A DNA stretch of 64,000 nt from Mesorhizobium sp. B2-7-2 (GCF_006440775.1 NZ_VFTZ01000024.1:1-64000); one strand, 5' to 3'. Numbered from the stretch's first letter, positions 1-7,137 are shown. Numbers and translations: made by a program. Notes: generated from the letters alone by a model not told the origin.

Positions 1-292
1 CGCCCACCCAGTCGACGATCCTCCTGTCCTCGGCCTCGCGCGCCAACCTCAAGGCCGGCAAGGCGTGGTAGAGTATGGCGGCGGTGTTCGAAGGCGCGTC
101 GCCCTCGCCGGTGAAGCGCTTCATCCATACGCGGTCGACGGCGAGCAGATGGTTGAGCGTGCCTAGCATCGAGCCGAAGATGGCGCCGACGTCGCGACCG
201 AGCTCGTCTTCGCCAAGATCGGCGGCGGCATCATAGAGACGGCCATTGGCCCATTGATTGTAGGCCGCAAACATCATGAAATGCTGCTTCAT
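1..292 (-). CDS. DinB family protein, 3' end cut by window edge
   Basis: Leftward reading frame starting at the ATG at 292 and running off the window; 97 residues are visible. It begins MKQHFMMFAAYNQWANGRLY and has the spaced histidines of the DinB/YfiT four-helix fold (a His near the N terminus and NHLLAVDRVW near residue 50), a family that usually binds a divalent metal. Members are often stress-induced and may act as thiol-dependent enzymes; the substrate here is unknown. It is divergent from the GST gene at 353. A second DinB-family gene lies at 13991-14521 but the two are clearly different sequences. Confidence 0.8.
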   Translation of the reverse strand, partial: MKQHFMMFAAYNQWANGRLYDAAADLGEDELGRDVGAIFGSMLGTLNHLLAVDRVWMKRFTGEGDAPSNTAAILYHALPALRLAREAEDRRIVDWVG

Positions 293-352
293 TCTTCCCA
301 CCCCGGTTACGCGAATCCGGGCCCTTCGTAACCCGCAGCAACGGACCCGCCA

Positions 353-1045
353 ATGACCATTCTACTCTATGACCTCGTCGGCCATGACGTCGCCCGCCCG
401 TTCAGCCCGCATTGCTGGAAGACCAAGATGGCACTGGCGCATAAGGGACTTGCCGCCACCAGTGTGCCGACGCGCTTCCTGGAGGTGCCGAAAGTCGAAG
501 GCGGCGTGTCGAAGACGGTGCCAGTGATCCGCGACGGCGAGCGGGTTGTCGCCGATTCCTTCGCCATCGCGCTGTATCTCGACGAAGCCTATCCGGAACG
601 GCCGACGCTGTTTTCCGGCGAAGGCGGCAAGGCGATGGCGCGCTTCATCGAGCGCTGGTCGCAGCTCACCATACACCCCTACATCGCGACGGTGGCGCTG
701 ACCGATCTGCATGCGATGCAGGACGAACCGAACGCGGCCTATTTCCGTGAGAATCGCGAGCAGCGCTATGGCAAGCGCCTGGAAGACGTCGTGGCCAACC
801 GCGATGCCGGGCTCCCGGCCTTCCGCGCCGCGCTGGAGCCGCTGCGCTCGACACTCGCCTACCAGCCTTTCATCGGTGGCGAGGCGCCGCTGTTTGCCGA
901 TTACATCGTGTTCGGGGCGCTGCAATGGGGCCGCATCGCCTCGCCTTTCCGGTTGCTCGACGACGGCGACAGCATCGCCCGCTGGTTCGAGCGCTGTCTC
1001 GACCTGCACGACCGGATCGGCCGGCAGGTCGCGGCGGCGGCGTGA
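353..1045 (+). CDS. glutathione S-transferase family protein
   Basis: 230 residues, normal for a cytosolic GST. The N-terminal thioredoxin-like half has the active-site stretch PFSPHCWKTKMALAHKGL (residues 17-34) and the glutathione-binding turn ending in VPVIRDG and DSFAIALYLD (about 55-77). The all-helical C-terminal half follows. The Ser/His-Cys context resembles the beta-etherase (LigE/LigF-like) and related rhizobial GST groups, so conjugation or reductive cleavage with glutathione is expected; the substrate cannot be told. It is followed 23 bp later by a DUF1905 gene in the same direction. Confidence 0.82.
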   Translation: MTILLYDLVGHDVARPFSPHCWKTKMALAHKGLAATSVPTRFLEVPKVEGGVSKTVPVIRDGERVVADSFAIALYLDEAYPERPTLFSGEGGKAMARFIERWSQLTIHPYIATVALTDLHAMQDEPNAAYFRENREQRYGKRLEDVVANRDAGLPAFRAALEPLRSTLAYQPFIGGEAPLFADYIVFGALQWGRIASPFRLLDDGDSIARWFERCLDLHDRIGRQVAAAA

Positions 1046-1068
1046 AGACCGCGAGTGTTGGGGCTGGC

Positions 1069-1365
1069 ATGTTGCGCTATGAGATGCGAGCCGAGATTTG
1101 GGTCTACCCCGGCAAGGGCGGCTGGCATTTCGTGACACTACCGGTGGAGTTCGCGGCACGGATCAAGGCGGCGATGGCGGGGCTGGCGCGCCCTTGGGGC
1201 TCGCTCGGCATCACGGCGGCGATCGGCAAGACCAGGTGGCAAACATCGCTCTTTCCCGACAAGGCGTCCGGCAGCCTTCTGTTGCCGGTCAAGGCCTCGG
1301 TGCGCCAGCGCGAAGGTCTCAAGGCAGGGGATTCGCCGACGCTGACCATTGAGGTCGAGCTTTAG
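1069..1365 (+). CDS. DUF1905 domain-containing protein
   Basis: 98 residues. It opens MLRYEMRAEIWVYPGKGGWHF in outline, contains a GTDQ-free LPVEFAARIK segment and ends with LTIEVEL, the layout of the small beta-barrel DUF1905 family. I took the ATG at 1069 rather than a longer reading that would overlap the GST gene; the ATG at 1084 is also possible. Function is unknown; it may be co-transcribed with the GST gene upstream. Confidence 0.72.
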   Translation: MLRYEMRAEIWVYPGKGGWHFVTLPVEFAARIKAAMAGLARPWGSLGITAAIGKTRWQTSLFPDKASGSLLLPVKASVRQREGLKAGDSPTLTIEVEL

Positions 1366-1414
1366 ATCAGAGCCGACTGAAGCCGACCGGTCAAAATCCC
1401 TGTGCAGTGCCAGT

Positions 1415-1648
1415 CTACTTTGACCTGTCCTTGTCGCGCGCGTCTCCGTTCGGCGCATTGCCGTCGGCCAGCCTCACGCAGATCGGATCGCCCTGTTCCA
1501 TGCGCACGCATTGCCATTCCGGGCCGAAGCCGAAATTCTGCTCTGCGCGCTGCGGGAAGAACAGCAGCGCGAAGGCAGCCACGGCAAGAACCACGGCCAT
1601 GAAGACAATGCCCGCCATGTCGCCGCGCCTGAGGTAGGGCCAGTTCAT
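1415..1648 (-). CDS. small single-pass membrane protein, unknown function
   Basis: 77 residues from the ATG at 1648. A hydrophobic segment, MAGIVFMAVVLAVAAFALLF (about residues 10-29), predicts one membrane helix near the N terminus. A short polar domain with two cysteines (WQCVR and PICVR) follows, and the tail is rich in Asp, Arg and Lys. No known family is recognised. It points away from ndk, from which it is separated by the ndk promoter. Confidence 0.6.
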   Translation of the reverse strand: MNWPYLRRGDMAGIVFMAVVLAVAAFALLFFPQRAEQNFGFGPEWQCVRMEQGDPICVRLADGNAPNGDARDKDRSK

Positions 1649-1735
1649 TCGCCTCAGCTCCAAGCTGCGTCCAGCGCGTTCGCAGCCGTCCAATTATCCC
1701 GCAATGCGCTCGCCTTGACCAGAAGCCGCCTCCCC

Positions 1736-1764
1736 TTGGCAAGCCGCCGGGCGGCTTGTATAGA
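1736..1764 (+). promoter_or_regulatory. candidate sigma-70 promoter of ndk
   Basis: TTGGCA at 1736-1741 and TATAGA at 1759-1764 are separated by 17 bp, close to the housekeeping consensus. Transcription would start near 1771, about 36 nt before the ndk ATG. Confidence 0.6.
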
Positions 1765-1806
1765 GCCCGCCACTCCAATTTCCATTCCCACAACAAGGAC
1801 GACCCT

Positions 1807-2229
1807 ATGGCGATCGAACGCACCTTCTCCATGATCAAGCCGGACGCGACCAGGCGCAACCTGACGGGCGCCATCACCAAAATGCTGGAAGACGCCGGCC
1901 TGCGCGTCATCGCATCGCGCCGCGTGTGGATGAGCCGCCGCGAGGCGGAAGGGTTCTACGCCGTCCATAAGGATCGCCCGTTCTTCGGCGAGCTGGTGGA
2001 ATTCATGTCGTCGGCGCCGACCATCGTCCAGGTGCTGGAGGGCGAGAATGCCATCGCCAAGAACCGCGAAGTGATGGGCGCCACCAATCCGGCCAACGCC
2101 GCCGAGGGCACCATCCGCAAGGTACATGCACTATCGATCGGCGAGAATTCGGTGCATGGCTCGGACGCGCCCGAAACTGCCGCGCAGGAGATCAAGTACT
2201 GGTTCTCGGACACCGAGATCGTCGGCTGA
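1807..2229 (+). CDS. ndk: nucleoside diphosphate kinase
   Basis: 140 residues, the standard bacterial length. It transfers the gamma phosphate from ATP to nucleoside diphosphates through a phosphohistidine; the active-site motif ENSVHGSD is present at about residues 112-119. The start MAIERTFSMIKPDA is typical of the family. The ATG at 1807 is preceded by an AAGGAC ribosome-binding sequence. A clean intrinsic terminator follows 22 bp after the stop, so this is a single-gene transcript. Confidence 0.97.
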   Translation: MAIERTFSMIKPDATRRNLTGAITKMLEDAGLRVIASRRVWMSRREAEGFYAVHKDRPFFGELVEFMSSAPTIVQVLEGENAIAKNREVMGATNPANAAEGTIRKVHALSIGENSVHGSDAPETAAQEIKYWFSDTEIVG

Positions 2230-2250
2230 GGCCCAAGCTCGAGTTTCACG

Positions 2251-2281
2251 GAACGGCCCGCTCCAGCGGGCCGTTTTTTTG
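2251..2281 (+). terminator. intrinsic terminator of ndk
   Basis: AACGGCCCGCT, a two-base loop, then AGCGGGCCGTT and a run of seven T residues. It is a perfect 11-bp stem directly downstream of ndk. Confidence 0.9.
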
Positions 2282-2393
2282 TTTTTGAAACGGGTGGTCA
2301 CATTCGCCGCCTGCCCTAGGTTCAGCGAAATTGGCAACAAAGTAGCGCTCGGCGGCTGTGAGCCGCGCTTCCGCCGAACCGTGGGAGGGAGGC

Positions 2394-2642
2394 ATGATCA
2401 AGCCTCATGTTTCTGAAAGTGGCCTTGCCTATCCGGACGACCTCGCCCTGTTGAAGCGCATCTATGACGAGGTCTGCGAGGAGCGCGGCATCGTCTTAGG
2501 CAGTCCCGAGGCGTCGGACCTGGCGATAGAGGCGATGAGACTGTTTTCCGCCGGTGTCTTCGATGAAGTGACGATCGGCCGCCGTCTCCGAGGCGGTGAC
2601 GGGGAGACCGGGGAGTTCAGTCCCCGTCGCCATAGCGGATGA
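2394..2642 (+). CDS. conserved hypothetical protein
   Basis: 82 residues. The ATG at 2394 follows a strong GGGAGGGA ribosome-binding sequence, so I prefer it to the upstream in-frame start at 2358. The sequence is helical with no cysteine pairs or membrane segment. Its start (MIKPHVSESGLAYPDD) and LIKRIYDE-like helix resemble short conserved rhizobial proteins of unknown function. Its 3' end overlaps the convergent DUF190 gene by 26 bp. Confidence 0.6.
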   Translation: MIKPHVSESGLAYPDDLALLKRIYDEVCEERGIVLGSPEASDLAIEAMRLFSAGVFDEVTIGRRLRGGDGETGEFSPRRHSG

Positions 2643-2961
2643 CTTCCACCTTCTCCCGGGTGATCAGGCAGCTCTTGGTCTTGGTCAGTGCCTTGATCTC
2701 GGGGATCAGCGCATCGATCTTCTCCGGCGCGTCGACGATCTCGACGACGATGGGCAAATCCTGCGACAGGCGCAGGATCTTGGCGGTGTGGAGCACGCTG
2801 GAGCGGCCGAAGCCGAGCGGGCCTCTCAAAACCGTGGCGCCGGCCATGCCGGTCTCGCGCGCCTTGATGACGATCGCTTCATGCAGCGGCTTGCCGTCGG
2901 CCGCCCTGTCATCCTCGCCGAAGAAGATCCTGAGCAGCGCGCATTGCGCGGGAAGTTCCAT
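2617..2961 (-). CDS. DUF190 family protein of the fluoride operon
   Basis: 114 residues, typical of DUF190, a PII-like small-protein family often linked to crcB genes. Start ATG at 2961. Characteristic stretches include LLRIFFGEDDR near the N terminus and TVLRGPLGFGRSSVLHT in the middle. It is the third gene of the riboswitch-controlled operon, 34 bp after the second crcB gene. Its role is unproven; by association it may regulate or assist fluoride export. Confidence 0.85.
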   Translation of the reverse strand: MELPAQCALLRIFFGEDDRAADGKPLHEAIVIKARETGMAGATVLRGPLGFGRSSVLHTAKILRLSQDLPIVVEIVDAPEKIDALIPEIKALTKTKSCLITREKVEVIRYGDGD

Positions 2962-2995
2962 GTTCACTTCTCCCTGATCACCTGTGTTGGCTCGA

Positions 2996-3418
2996 TCACC
3001 TGTCGATTGGCAAGCGGTTGAGCCTGGACGCCATGAGATAGCCCAGCCACGCGGCGGCGAGCGACAGGCCGACCACACTGATGAGATAGGTCGCGGCCAG
3101 CGGCAAGTCGCCCTCGAACAGCAGAGTGAAGGTGTCGAGGCTCATCGCTGAAAACGTGGTGAGGCCGCCGCAGAAGCCCGCCATGACGAAATTGCGACTG
3201 GCGGGACCAACCATTATGCGGCCGTCCGGCCCGGTGAGCGTGGCGAAAACCACGATGATCCACGAGCCGACGATATTGACGAGAGCGGTCGACCACAGCG
3301 CGTTCAGGCCGAGCAGCGAGACGATGACATAGCCCGACAGGAAGCGGGCCAGCGAGCCGATCGCCGCGCCGCAGCCGACCGCCAGATAAAGCCGCATTGC
3401 CATCTGCCTGTCCACCAT
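2996..3418 (-). CDS. crcB: fluoride channel protein CrcB (second copy)
   Basis: 140 residues with four predicted membrane helices, the Fluc/CrcB fold. The pore signature GGLTTFSAMSLDTF is present at about residues 84-97, and an Asn-bearing helix (ALVNIVGSWI) carries a conserved pore Asn. Fluc channels are dual-topology dimers that release fluoride from the cytoplasm. Its start lies 3 bp after the stop of the first crcB gene. The ATG at 3418 is used; MAMRLYLA five residues later is an alternative. Two adjacent crcB genes suggest an obligate heterodimer, as in other bacteria with paired copies. Confidence 0.92.
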   Translation of the reverse strand: MVDRQMAMRLYLAVGCGAAIGSLARFLSGYVIVSLLGLNALWSTALVNIVGSWIIVVFATLTGPDGRIMVGPASRNFVMAGFCGGLTTFSAMSLDTFTLLFEGDLPLAATYLISVVGLSLAAAWLGYLMASRLNRLPIDR

Positions 3419-3421
3419 CGC

Positions 3422-3898
3422 TCAGCCCATAGCTGCGGTGGTTGAACCAACCACCCAGGTGGTTGAACCAACCACCCAGGTGGTTGAACCAACCACCCAG
3501 GTGGCTGACTCAGTCACCCAGACCATCGCCCAAAAGCCGAGCGCGACGAACAGCACGCACAGCACCGACGAAGCGACGACGTTGAAGGCGGCGAGCCGCC
3601 CCTCGCCGTCGACCGCGAGGTTGACCGTCTGCAGGCAGAAGGACGACACCGTGGTGTAGCCGCCGAACAGGCCGACGACGATCAGGTCGCGCACGAGATC
3701 GCTGGCGAAGACGCCGCCGACCGAGCGTGCCGCGCCGGCGAAGGCGCCGATGGCCAGGGCGCCGGAAACATTGACCAACAACGTGCCCCAGGGAAAGGTC
3801 TCGCCGATGGAACGGCCGACCACGCCGGAGAGGAAAAAGCGGGAAATGCCGCCGAAGAAACCGCCGATCAGGACCAGGGCGCAAGCCGCAAGGGTCAT
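3422..3898 (-). CDS. crcB: fluoride channel protein CrcB (first copy, with repeat tail)
   Basis: 158 residues from the ATG at 3898. It has four membrane helices, the pore signature GGYTTVSSFCLQTV (about residues 76-89) and the LLVNVSGALAIG helix with the pore Asn. The second Thr of the usual TTFS is followed by Val, not Phe. The protein is longer than its neighbour because its C terminus ends in four heptads related to TWVVGST, encoded by 21-bp tandem repeats. It is the first gene after the fluoride riboswitch. Confidence 0.92.
   Translation of the reverse strand: MTLAACALVLIGGFFGGISRFFLSGVVGRSIGETFPWGTLLVNVSGALAIGAFAGAARSVGGVFASDLVRDLIVVGLFGGYTTVSSFCLQTVNLAVDGEGRLAAFNVVASSVLCVLFVALGFWAMVWVTESATWVVGSTTWVVGSTTWVVGSTTAAMG
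3437..3520. repeat. four 21-bp palindromic tandem repeats inside crcB
   Basis: Three identical 21-bp units (3437-3457, 3458-3478, 3479-3499) and one diverged unit (3500-3520). Each unit contains the inverted repeat GGTGGTT-GAACC-AACCACC. Read on the minus strand they encode the heptads TWVTESA and three copies of TWVVGST at the C terminus of the first CrcB. In-frame length changes would leave the channel domain intact. Confidence 0.93.
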
Positions 3899-3969
3899 AG
3901 CTTCAATGCCTTTCCAAACGCGATCCCAAACCGGAATCACCTCACAAGAACAGGCACGAAGCGGAGCGG

Positions 3970-4008
3970 AAAAACAAATCCTGCCGCGCAAGAGCACGCC
4001 TAGCAGGA
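3970..4008 (-). terminator. riboswitch-controlled intrinsic terminator (attenuator)
   Basis: On the minus strand, TCCTGC (4008-4003) pairs with GCAGGA (3984-3979), with an inner GCG/CGC pairing, and TTTGTTTTT follows at 3978-3970. The 5' arm overlaps the last bases of the fluoride aptamer, so aptamer folding and terminator folding should exclude each other. Confidence 0.72.
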
Positions 4009-4052
4009 GTCATCAGCCCATAAGGGCGGTTTCGGGGGAACCCCATCCCCAT
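4002..4052 (-). promoter_or_regulatory. fluoride riboswitch (crcB motif)
   Basis: The minus strand reads AAAATGGGGATGGGG, then TTCCCCCGAAACCGCC, then GGGCTGATGACTCCTGC. These are the conserved blocks of the crcB RNA motif: GGxGATGG, the AACCGCC pseudoknot strand and GCTGATGAxxCCTxC. It begins about three bases after the predicted transcription start and precedes two crcB genes and a DUF190 gene. By the known mechanism, fluoride binding stabilises the aptamer and would release CTCCTGC from the downstream terminator, turning the operon on. Confidence 0.92.
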
Positions 4053-4061
4053 TTTCGAGGG

Positions 4062-4090
4062 AACCTAGGCGGTTGCGGCGGTGCGGTCAA
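4062..4090 (-). promoter_or_regulatory. promoter of the fluoride operon
   Basis: On the minus strand TTGACC (4090-4085), 17 bp, then TAGGTT (4067-4062). The predicted start near 4055 places the riboswitch aptamer at the very 5' end of the transcript. Confidence 0.6.
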
Positions 4091-4141
4091 TTGCGACGTG
4101 CTTGAATGACGGACAGAACCGTTGAGACGGTCAGACCAGCC

Positions 4142-4192
4142 AGAGCATGATGCCGAAAAGCATGGAGCGGTTTTCGGGCGACATCATGCTCT
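4142..4192. repeat. rhizobial palindromic repeat, family A
   Basis: Imperfect palindrome bounded by AGAGCATGAT and ATCATGCTCT with an inner GCCGAAAAG and CGGTTTTCGGGCGAC. Related copies occur at 19001-19049 and inside the tandem unit at 40573-40798. It resembles RIME-type intergenic elements. Confidence 0.8.
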
Positions 4193-4202
4193 GTTGTCTT
4201 CG

Positions 4203-4250
4203 ACGCAATTCCGGACGGAAAACCGCGTCCCGTTTTTCCCGGAATTGCTC
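4203..4250. repeat. rhizobial palindromic repeat, family B
   Basis: GCAATTCCGGACGGAAAACC ... TTTTTCCCGGAATTGC, a second palindrome family directly beside the family A copy. Relatives are at 21081-21127, 46174-46221 (diverged) and 52529-52575. Confidence 0.8.
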
Positions 4251-4281
4251 ATAAAACCCGCCGGCACCCGGCGGGCAGACG

Positions 4282-4551
4282 TCATTTGGCTTGACGGTCT
4301 TTCACATTCGCATGGGCGTTCGCTGCCTCTGTATCGGTAGACGGCGTCTTCGTCTCCTCACCGGTGAACGGACTGCCCTGTCCAGGGGCAAGGTCGCCGC
4401 TGTGGCCGGCCTTGTTGGTCTGGAACGGCTGGCTGTCTGGGCTGAGGCCATGCTGCTCGGCATTGAACAGATGGTCGTCCGCCCGGGCAATGCCGGCAAA
4501 GGCAATCAGCGATACACTCGCGGCTGCGAGGATGAGCGTGCGCTTTTTCAT
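4282..4551 (-). CDS. small exported protein, unknown function
   Basis: 89 residues from the ATG at 4551, preceded by an AGGAG ribosome-binding sequence. Residues 1-24 form a clear signal peptide (MKKRTLILAAASVSLIAFAG, then cleavage near ARADD). The mature 65 residues are hydrophilic, rich in Asn, Gln, Thr and Asp, and have no cysteines; disorder is likely. No family is recognised. A perfect 17-bp inverted repeat lies about 60 bp upstream. Confidence 0.7.
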   Translation of the reverse strand: MKKRTLILAAASVSLIAFAGIARADDHLFNAEQHGLSPDSQPFQTNKAGHSGDLAPGQGSPFTGEETKTPSTDTEAANAHANVKDRQAK

Positions 4552-4610
4552 GTCTGGTCTCCTTTGAGTGGCCAGATCGAGCCCGCGCATTCGGTCTGGC
4601 GGCTTAAGTG

Positions 4611-4627
4611 AAGGGACATTGTCCCTT
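4611..4627. promoter_or_regulatory. candidate operator, 17-bp inverted repeat
   Basis: AAGGGACA-T-TGTCCCTT is a perfect 8-1-8 inverted repeat located 60-76 bp upstream of the start codon of the small exported protein. The symmetry and position suit a dimeric regulator; no regulator gene is adjacent. Confidence 0.45.
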
Positions 4628-4732
4628 TGCCTGCCCGCCATCTGCATAAGTCAACGCCCGGCGTTGCCGGTTTATTCCGGAGAAAACGGTGTCCAGGCAC
4701 AAAAGTTGCGCGGTCGGGCTCGGCGCGCGACG

Positions 4733-5146
4733 TCAGCGCGCCATTTTCAGCAGAACCGTCTGAGGCTTGCCCGTCAGCGGATCGACCTGATGACTTGTAC
4801 CGGTAACGAACATCAGCCGTTCGCCAACGGTGATACGCGCCTGCAGCGTATAGGTCCGGCCCTTCTGGATCGCCTTGGGATCGAAACCGATGTCGAACCT
4901 GATCGGCACCTGGCCGGTGGGCGCTATCCTGCGCTTGGCGATCACGATTGCCGGCGCATCGGCCAGCGAGACATCGGCGAGCTCGACCACGAGCACGGCG
5001 TCGGGCGGCAGCGCGATGCGCTCACGATAGGTCACCTCGCCCGCGATCGTCTTTTCGCCGGCGTTGGTCGCTTCCGGCACGGCGAGCACGCCGACGGCCA
5101 GCGGCACCAGCCCGAAGATGAAGAATTCCGCGATCCGGTCCAGCAT
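4733..5146 (-). CDS. YbaY family protein
   Basis: 137 residues. An N-terminal hydrophobic stretch (FFIFGLVPLAVGVLAVPEAT, about residues 8-27) suggests a signal peptide or anchor. The rest matches the YbaY/YscW-like beta domain: GEVTYRERIALPPDAVLVVE, then IAPTGQVPIRFDIGFDP, then YTLQARITVGERLMFV. In E. coli the relative is a lipoprotein; here I see no lipobox Cys, so it is probably anchored or periplasmic. Role unknown. Single gene flanked by repeats. Confidence 0.75.
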   Translation of the reverse strand: MLDRIAEFFIFGLVPLAVGVLAVPEATNAGEKTIAGEVTYRERIALPPDAVLVVELADVSLADAPAIVIAKRRIAPTGQVPIRFDIGFDPKAIQKGRTYTLQARITVGERLMFVTGTSHQVDPLTGKPQTVLLKMAR

Positions 5147-5235
5147 GAGATTGCTCCGCCAAGCAAATCAAACCAATCGACAGGCTTGGGAAGGATTGCG
5201 GTCGTTCAATGGCCGAACCGGAGTTTTTTCTGATG

Positions 5236-5280
5236 CATGTCGTTGCCCCAGAACCGCTGCCCACTTCTGGGCGACATCAT
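5236..5280. repeat. palindromic repeat, family C
   Basis: ATGTCGTTGCCCCAGAACCG ... CTTCTGGGCGACAT. It is a diverged single copy of the element found three times in tandem at 44631-44789, and it abuts the moaE stop codon. Confidence 0.7.
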
Positions 5281-5759
5281 TATTCGCCCTGTTTCTTCCA
5301 GCGCTCCGCAGCTTGATCGTCAGCTTCCTTGGCCTCGACCCAGCCGCCCTGGGAGCCGTCGGCGCGGTGTTCCTTCTTCCAGAAGGGCGCACGCGACTTC
5401 AGGTAATCCATCAGGAAATTCGCCGCCTCGAAGGCGGCCTGGCGGTGCGACGAGGCCGCGACCACCAGCACGATATTGTCGCCCGGCGCTATCTTGCCGT
5501 GGCGATGGATGACGGTGAGCCCCTGCAGCGGCCAGCGCCCGGCGGCCTCGGCGGCGATGCGGCCGATCTCGGCCTCCGCCATGCCGGGATAGTGCTCGAG
5601 CTCGAGCGCCGAGAGCGCGCCCTGCTCGTCACGGCAAAGGCCGGAAAAAGTGACCACGGCGCCGATATCGGTCCGGCCTTTGGTCAGGCCGGCGATCTCG
5701 GCGGCGACGTCGAAGTCCTCGCGCTGGATGCGGATGGCGGGCACGACCGCACCGGCCAT
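5280..5759 (-). CDS. moaE: molybdopterin synthase catalytic subunit
   Basis: 159 residues. MoaE, with two MoaD subunits, puts sulfur on precursor Z to make molybdopterin in the cytoplasm. Family landmarks visible: GAVVTFSGLCRD (about residues 33-44), LELEHYPGMAE, VIHRHGKIAPGD and KSRAPFWKKE, the last carrying the conserved catalytic Lys region. The start lies 1 bp after the moaD stop, so the two are translated together. Confidence 0.95.
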   Translation of the reverse strand: MAGAVVPAIRIQREDFDVAAEIAGLTKGRTDIGAVVTFSGLCRDEQGALSALELEHYPGMAEAEIGRIAAEAAGRWPLQGLTVIHRHGKIAPGDNIVLVVAASSHRQAAFEAANFLMDYLKSRAPFWKKEHRADGSQGGWVEAKEADDQAAERWKKQGE

Positions 5760-5760
5760 G

Positions 5761-6018
5761 TCAGCCGCCGGTCATCGGCGGAAACAGGGCGATCTCGCGC
5801 GCGCCTTCGATCTTCTCGCGATGGCCGACATGTTCCTGGTTGATGGCGACGCGAATGACGTCCGGGTATTGCAGCGCGTTTTCATACTCCTCGCCGCGCG
5901 ACTTCAGCCAGCGCAGCAGATCGGCTACCGTCTCGATGCCGGCAGGCAAGTCGACGTCCTCTTCCGGCTTGCCGATCCGCTCGCGCACCCAGGCGAAATA
6001 GATGAGTTTCGTCGACAT
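5761..6018 (-). CDS. moaD: molybdopterin synthase sulfur-carrier subunit
   Basis: 85 residues, ubiquitin-like fold. It ends in GG (FPPMTGG), the C-terminal diglycine that carries the thiocarboxylate used by MoaE. It sits between pgsA (9 bp upstream) and moaE (1 bp downstream), so the three genes form one operon. Confidence 0.95.
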   Translation of the reverse strand: MSTKLIYFAWVRERIGKPEEDVDLPAGIETVADLLRWLKSRGEEYENALQYPDVIRVAINQEHVGHREKIEGAREIALFPPMTGG

Positions 6019-6027
6019 CCGCGCTTC

Positions 6028-6624
6028 CTACTCGTCCATGATGTGCTTGAGGCCGGCGCGGAAATAGTCGTAGCCGGTGTAGAGCGTGACAAGTGCCGCG
6101 ACCCACAGCAGCACGAGGCCGATCTGCGTGGTCAGCGGAAAGATCTTGTCGCCGGCGGGGCCGACCAGCAGGAAGGCGATGGCGACCATCTGTATGGTGG
6201 TCTTCCACTTGGCGAGCTGGGTCACCGGCACCGACACCTTCAAGGCGGCCAGATATTCGCGCAGGCCCGAGACCAGGATCTCGCGGCACAGGATGATGAT
6301 TGCCGCCCATAGCGACCAGCCGGCGATGCCGCCATGGCGGTCGGTGTCGGCGGCAAGCAGGAGCAGGCAGGTGGCAACCAGCAATTTGTCGGCTATCGGG
6401 TCGAGCATCTTGCCGATGTTGGAAGTCTGCTGCCAGGCGCGCGCGAAATAGCCGTCAAAGTAGTCGGTGATCGAGGCAAGCAGGAAAATGACCAGCGCCG
6501 ACCAGCGGGCGAAGTCGGACGACTTCAGGTGGCCTTCAAGAAAAAAGCACAGCACGACCAGCGGCACCGCGACGATGCGGGCATAGGTAAGGATGTTCGG
6601 CAGGTTGAACGCGCGCTGTGCCAT
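6028..6624 (-). CDS. pgsA: CDP-diacylglycerol--glycerol-3-phosphate 3-phosphatidyltransferase
   Basis: 198 residues from the ATG at 6624; a GTG at 6645 is an alternative giving seven extra residues. It makes phosphatidylglycerol phosphate from CDP-diacylglycerol in the inner membrane. The CDP-alcohol phosphotransferase signature is intact: DYFDGYFAR, eight residues, then GKMLDPIADK. Several hydrophobic helices follow. The start LPNILTYARIVAVPLVVL is typical of PgsA. First gene of a pgsA-moaD-moaE operon. Confidence 0.93.
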   Translation of the reverse strand: MAQRAFNLPNILTYARIVAVPLVVLCFFLEGHLKSSDFARWSALVIFLLASITDYFDGYFARAWQQTSNIGKMLDPIADKLLVATCLLLLAADTDRHGGIAGWSLWAAIIILCREILVSGLREYLAALKVSVPVTQLAKWKTTIQMVAIAFLLVGPAGDKIFPLTTQIGLVLLWVAALVTLYTGYDYFRAGLKHIMDE

Positions 6625-7137
6625 GTCGTCTCGGGAAATCTCCACCGCCAGACGTACTCAAATCAGAAGCCAATGTAGGGGGTCAACAGCCGAGATTCGA
6701 TTGACCAGGGAAAAATGGCGTGAAGGTCGGCGTGAAGCACCTCGCTCTGGCCTGGGCATCCCACGTCAGACGCAGAGATTGGCAACTTCGATGTATACTC
6801 TTCTTGCACGGATGTAAGCTTTTCTTGCAACGTTGGGGGCTGGCGAAGCCCAGGCAACTTCGTCATCCACGGGCCGAGCGGCAGCGAAGCGGACGCGCAG
6901 ACCCGAGGATCCATTCCGTGACCTCGCGCGAAGGGCGCAACGGAGCAGAACGGAGGTTTTCTGAACCGCTGCAACGCGTAGAGGTAACGGAATGGATTCC
7001 AGGGTCTGCGCCGCGTCGCTGCGCTCCTTGCTCCGCCCTGGAATGACGACGTGGTGGGCGTTTGAGCTAATCGCCAAGGTGCAACATCCCTCACCACACG
7101 GACGGCTTGGTCAACCTTCCGTGCTCGCGACCAGCCC
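6625..7137. other. intergenic region without a gene
   Basis: 513 bp between uvrC and pgsA. The central part is a long imperfect palindrome (6860-7049). The rest shows no convincing reading frame or RNA gene; it must hold the pgsA promoter and possibly the uvrC transcript end. Confidence 0.7.
6860..7049. repeat. long imperfect palindromic repeat, about 190 bp
   Basis: The left end CGTCATCCACGGGCC pairs with GCCCTGGAATGACG at the right end. Further inside, CGCAGACCCGAGGATCCATT pairs with AATGGATTCCAGGGTCTGCG, and TCCGTGACCTC pairs with GAGGTAACGGA. The centre contains CAACGGAGCAGAACGGAGG. The sequence looks like a dispersed rhizobial intergenic repeat that folds into one long hairpin. Confidence 0.8.
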
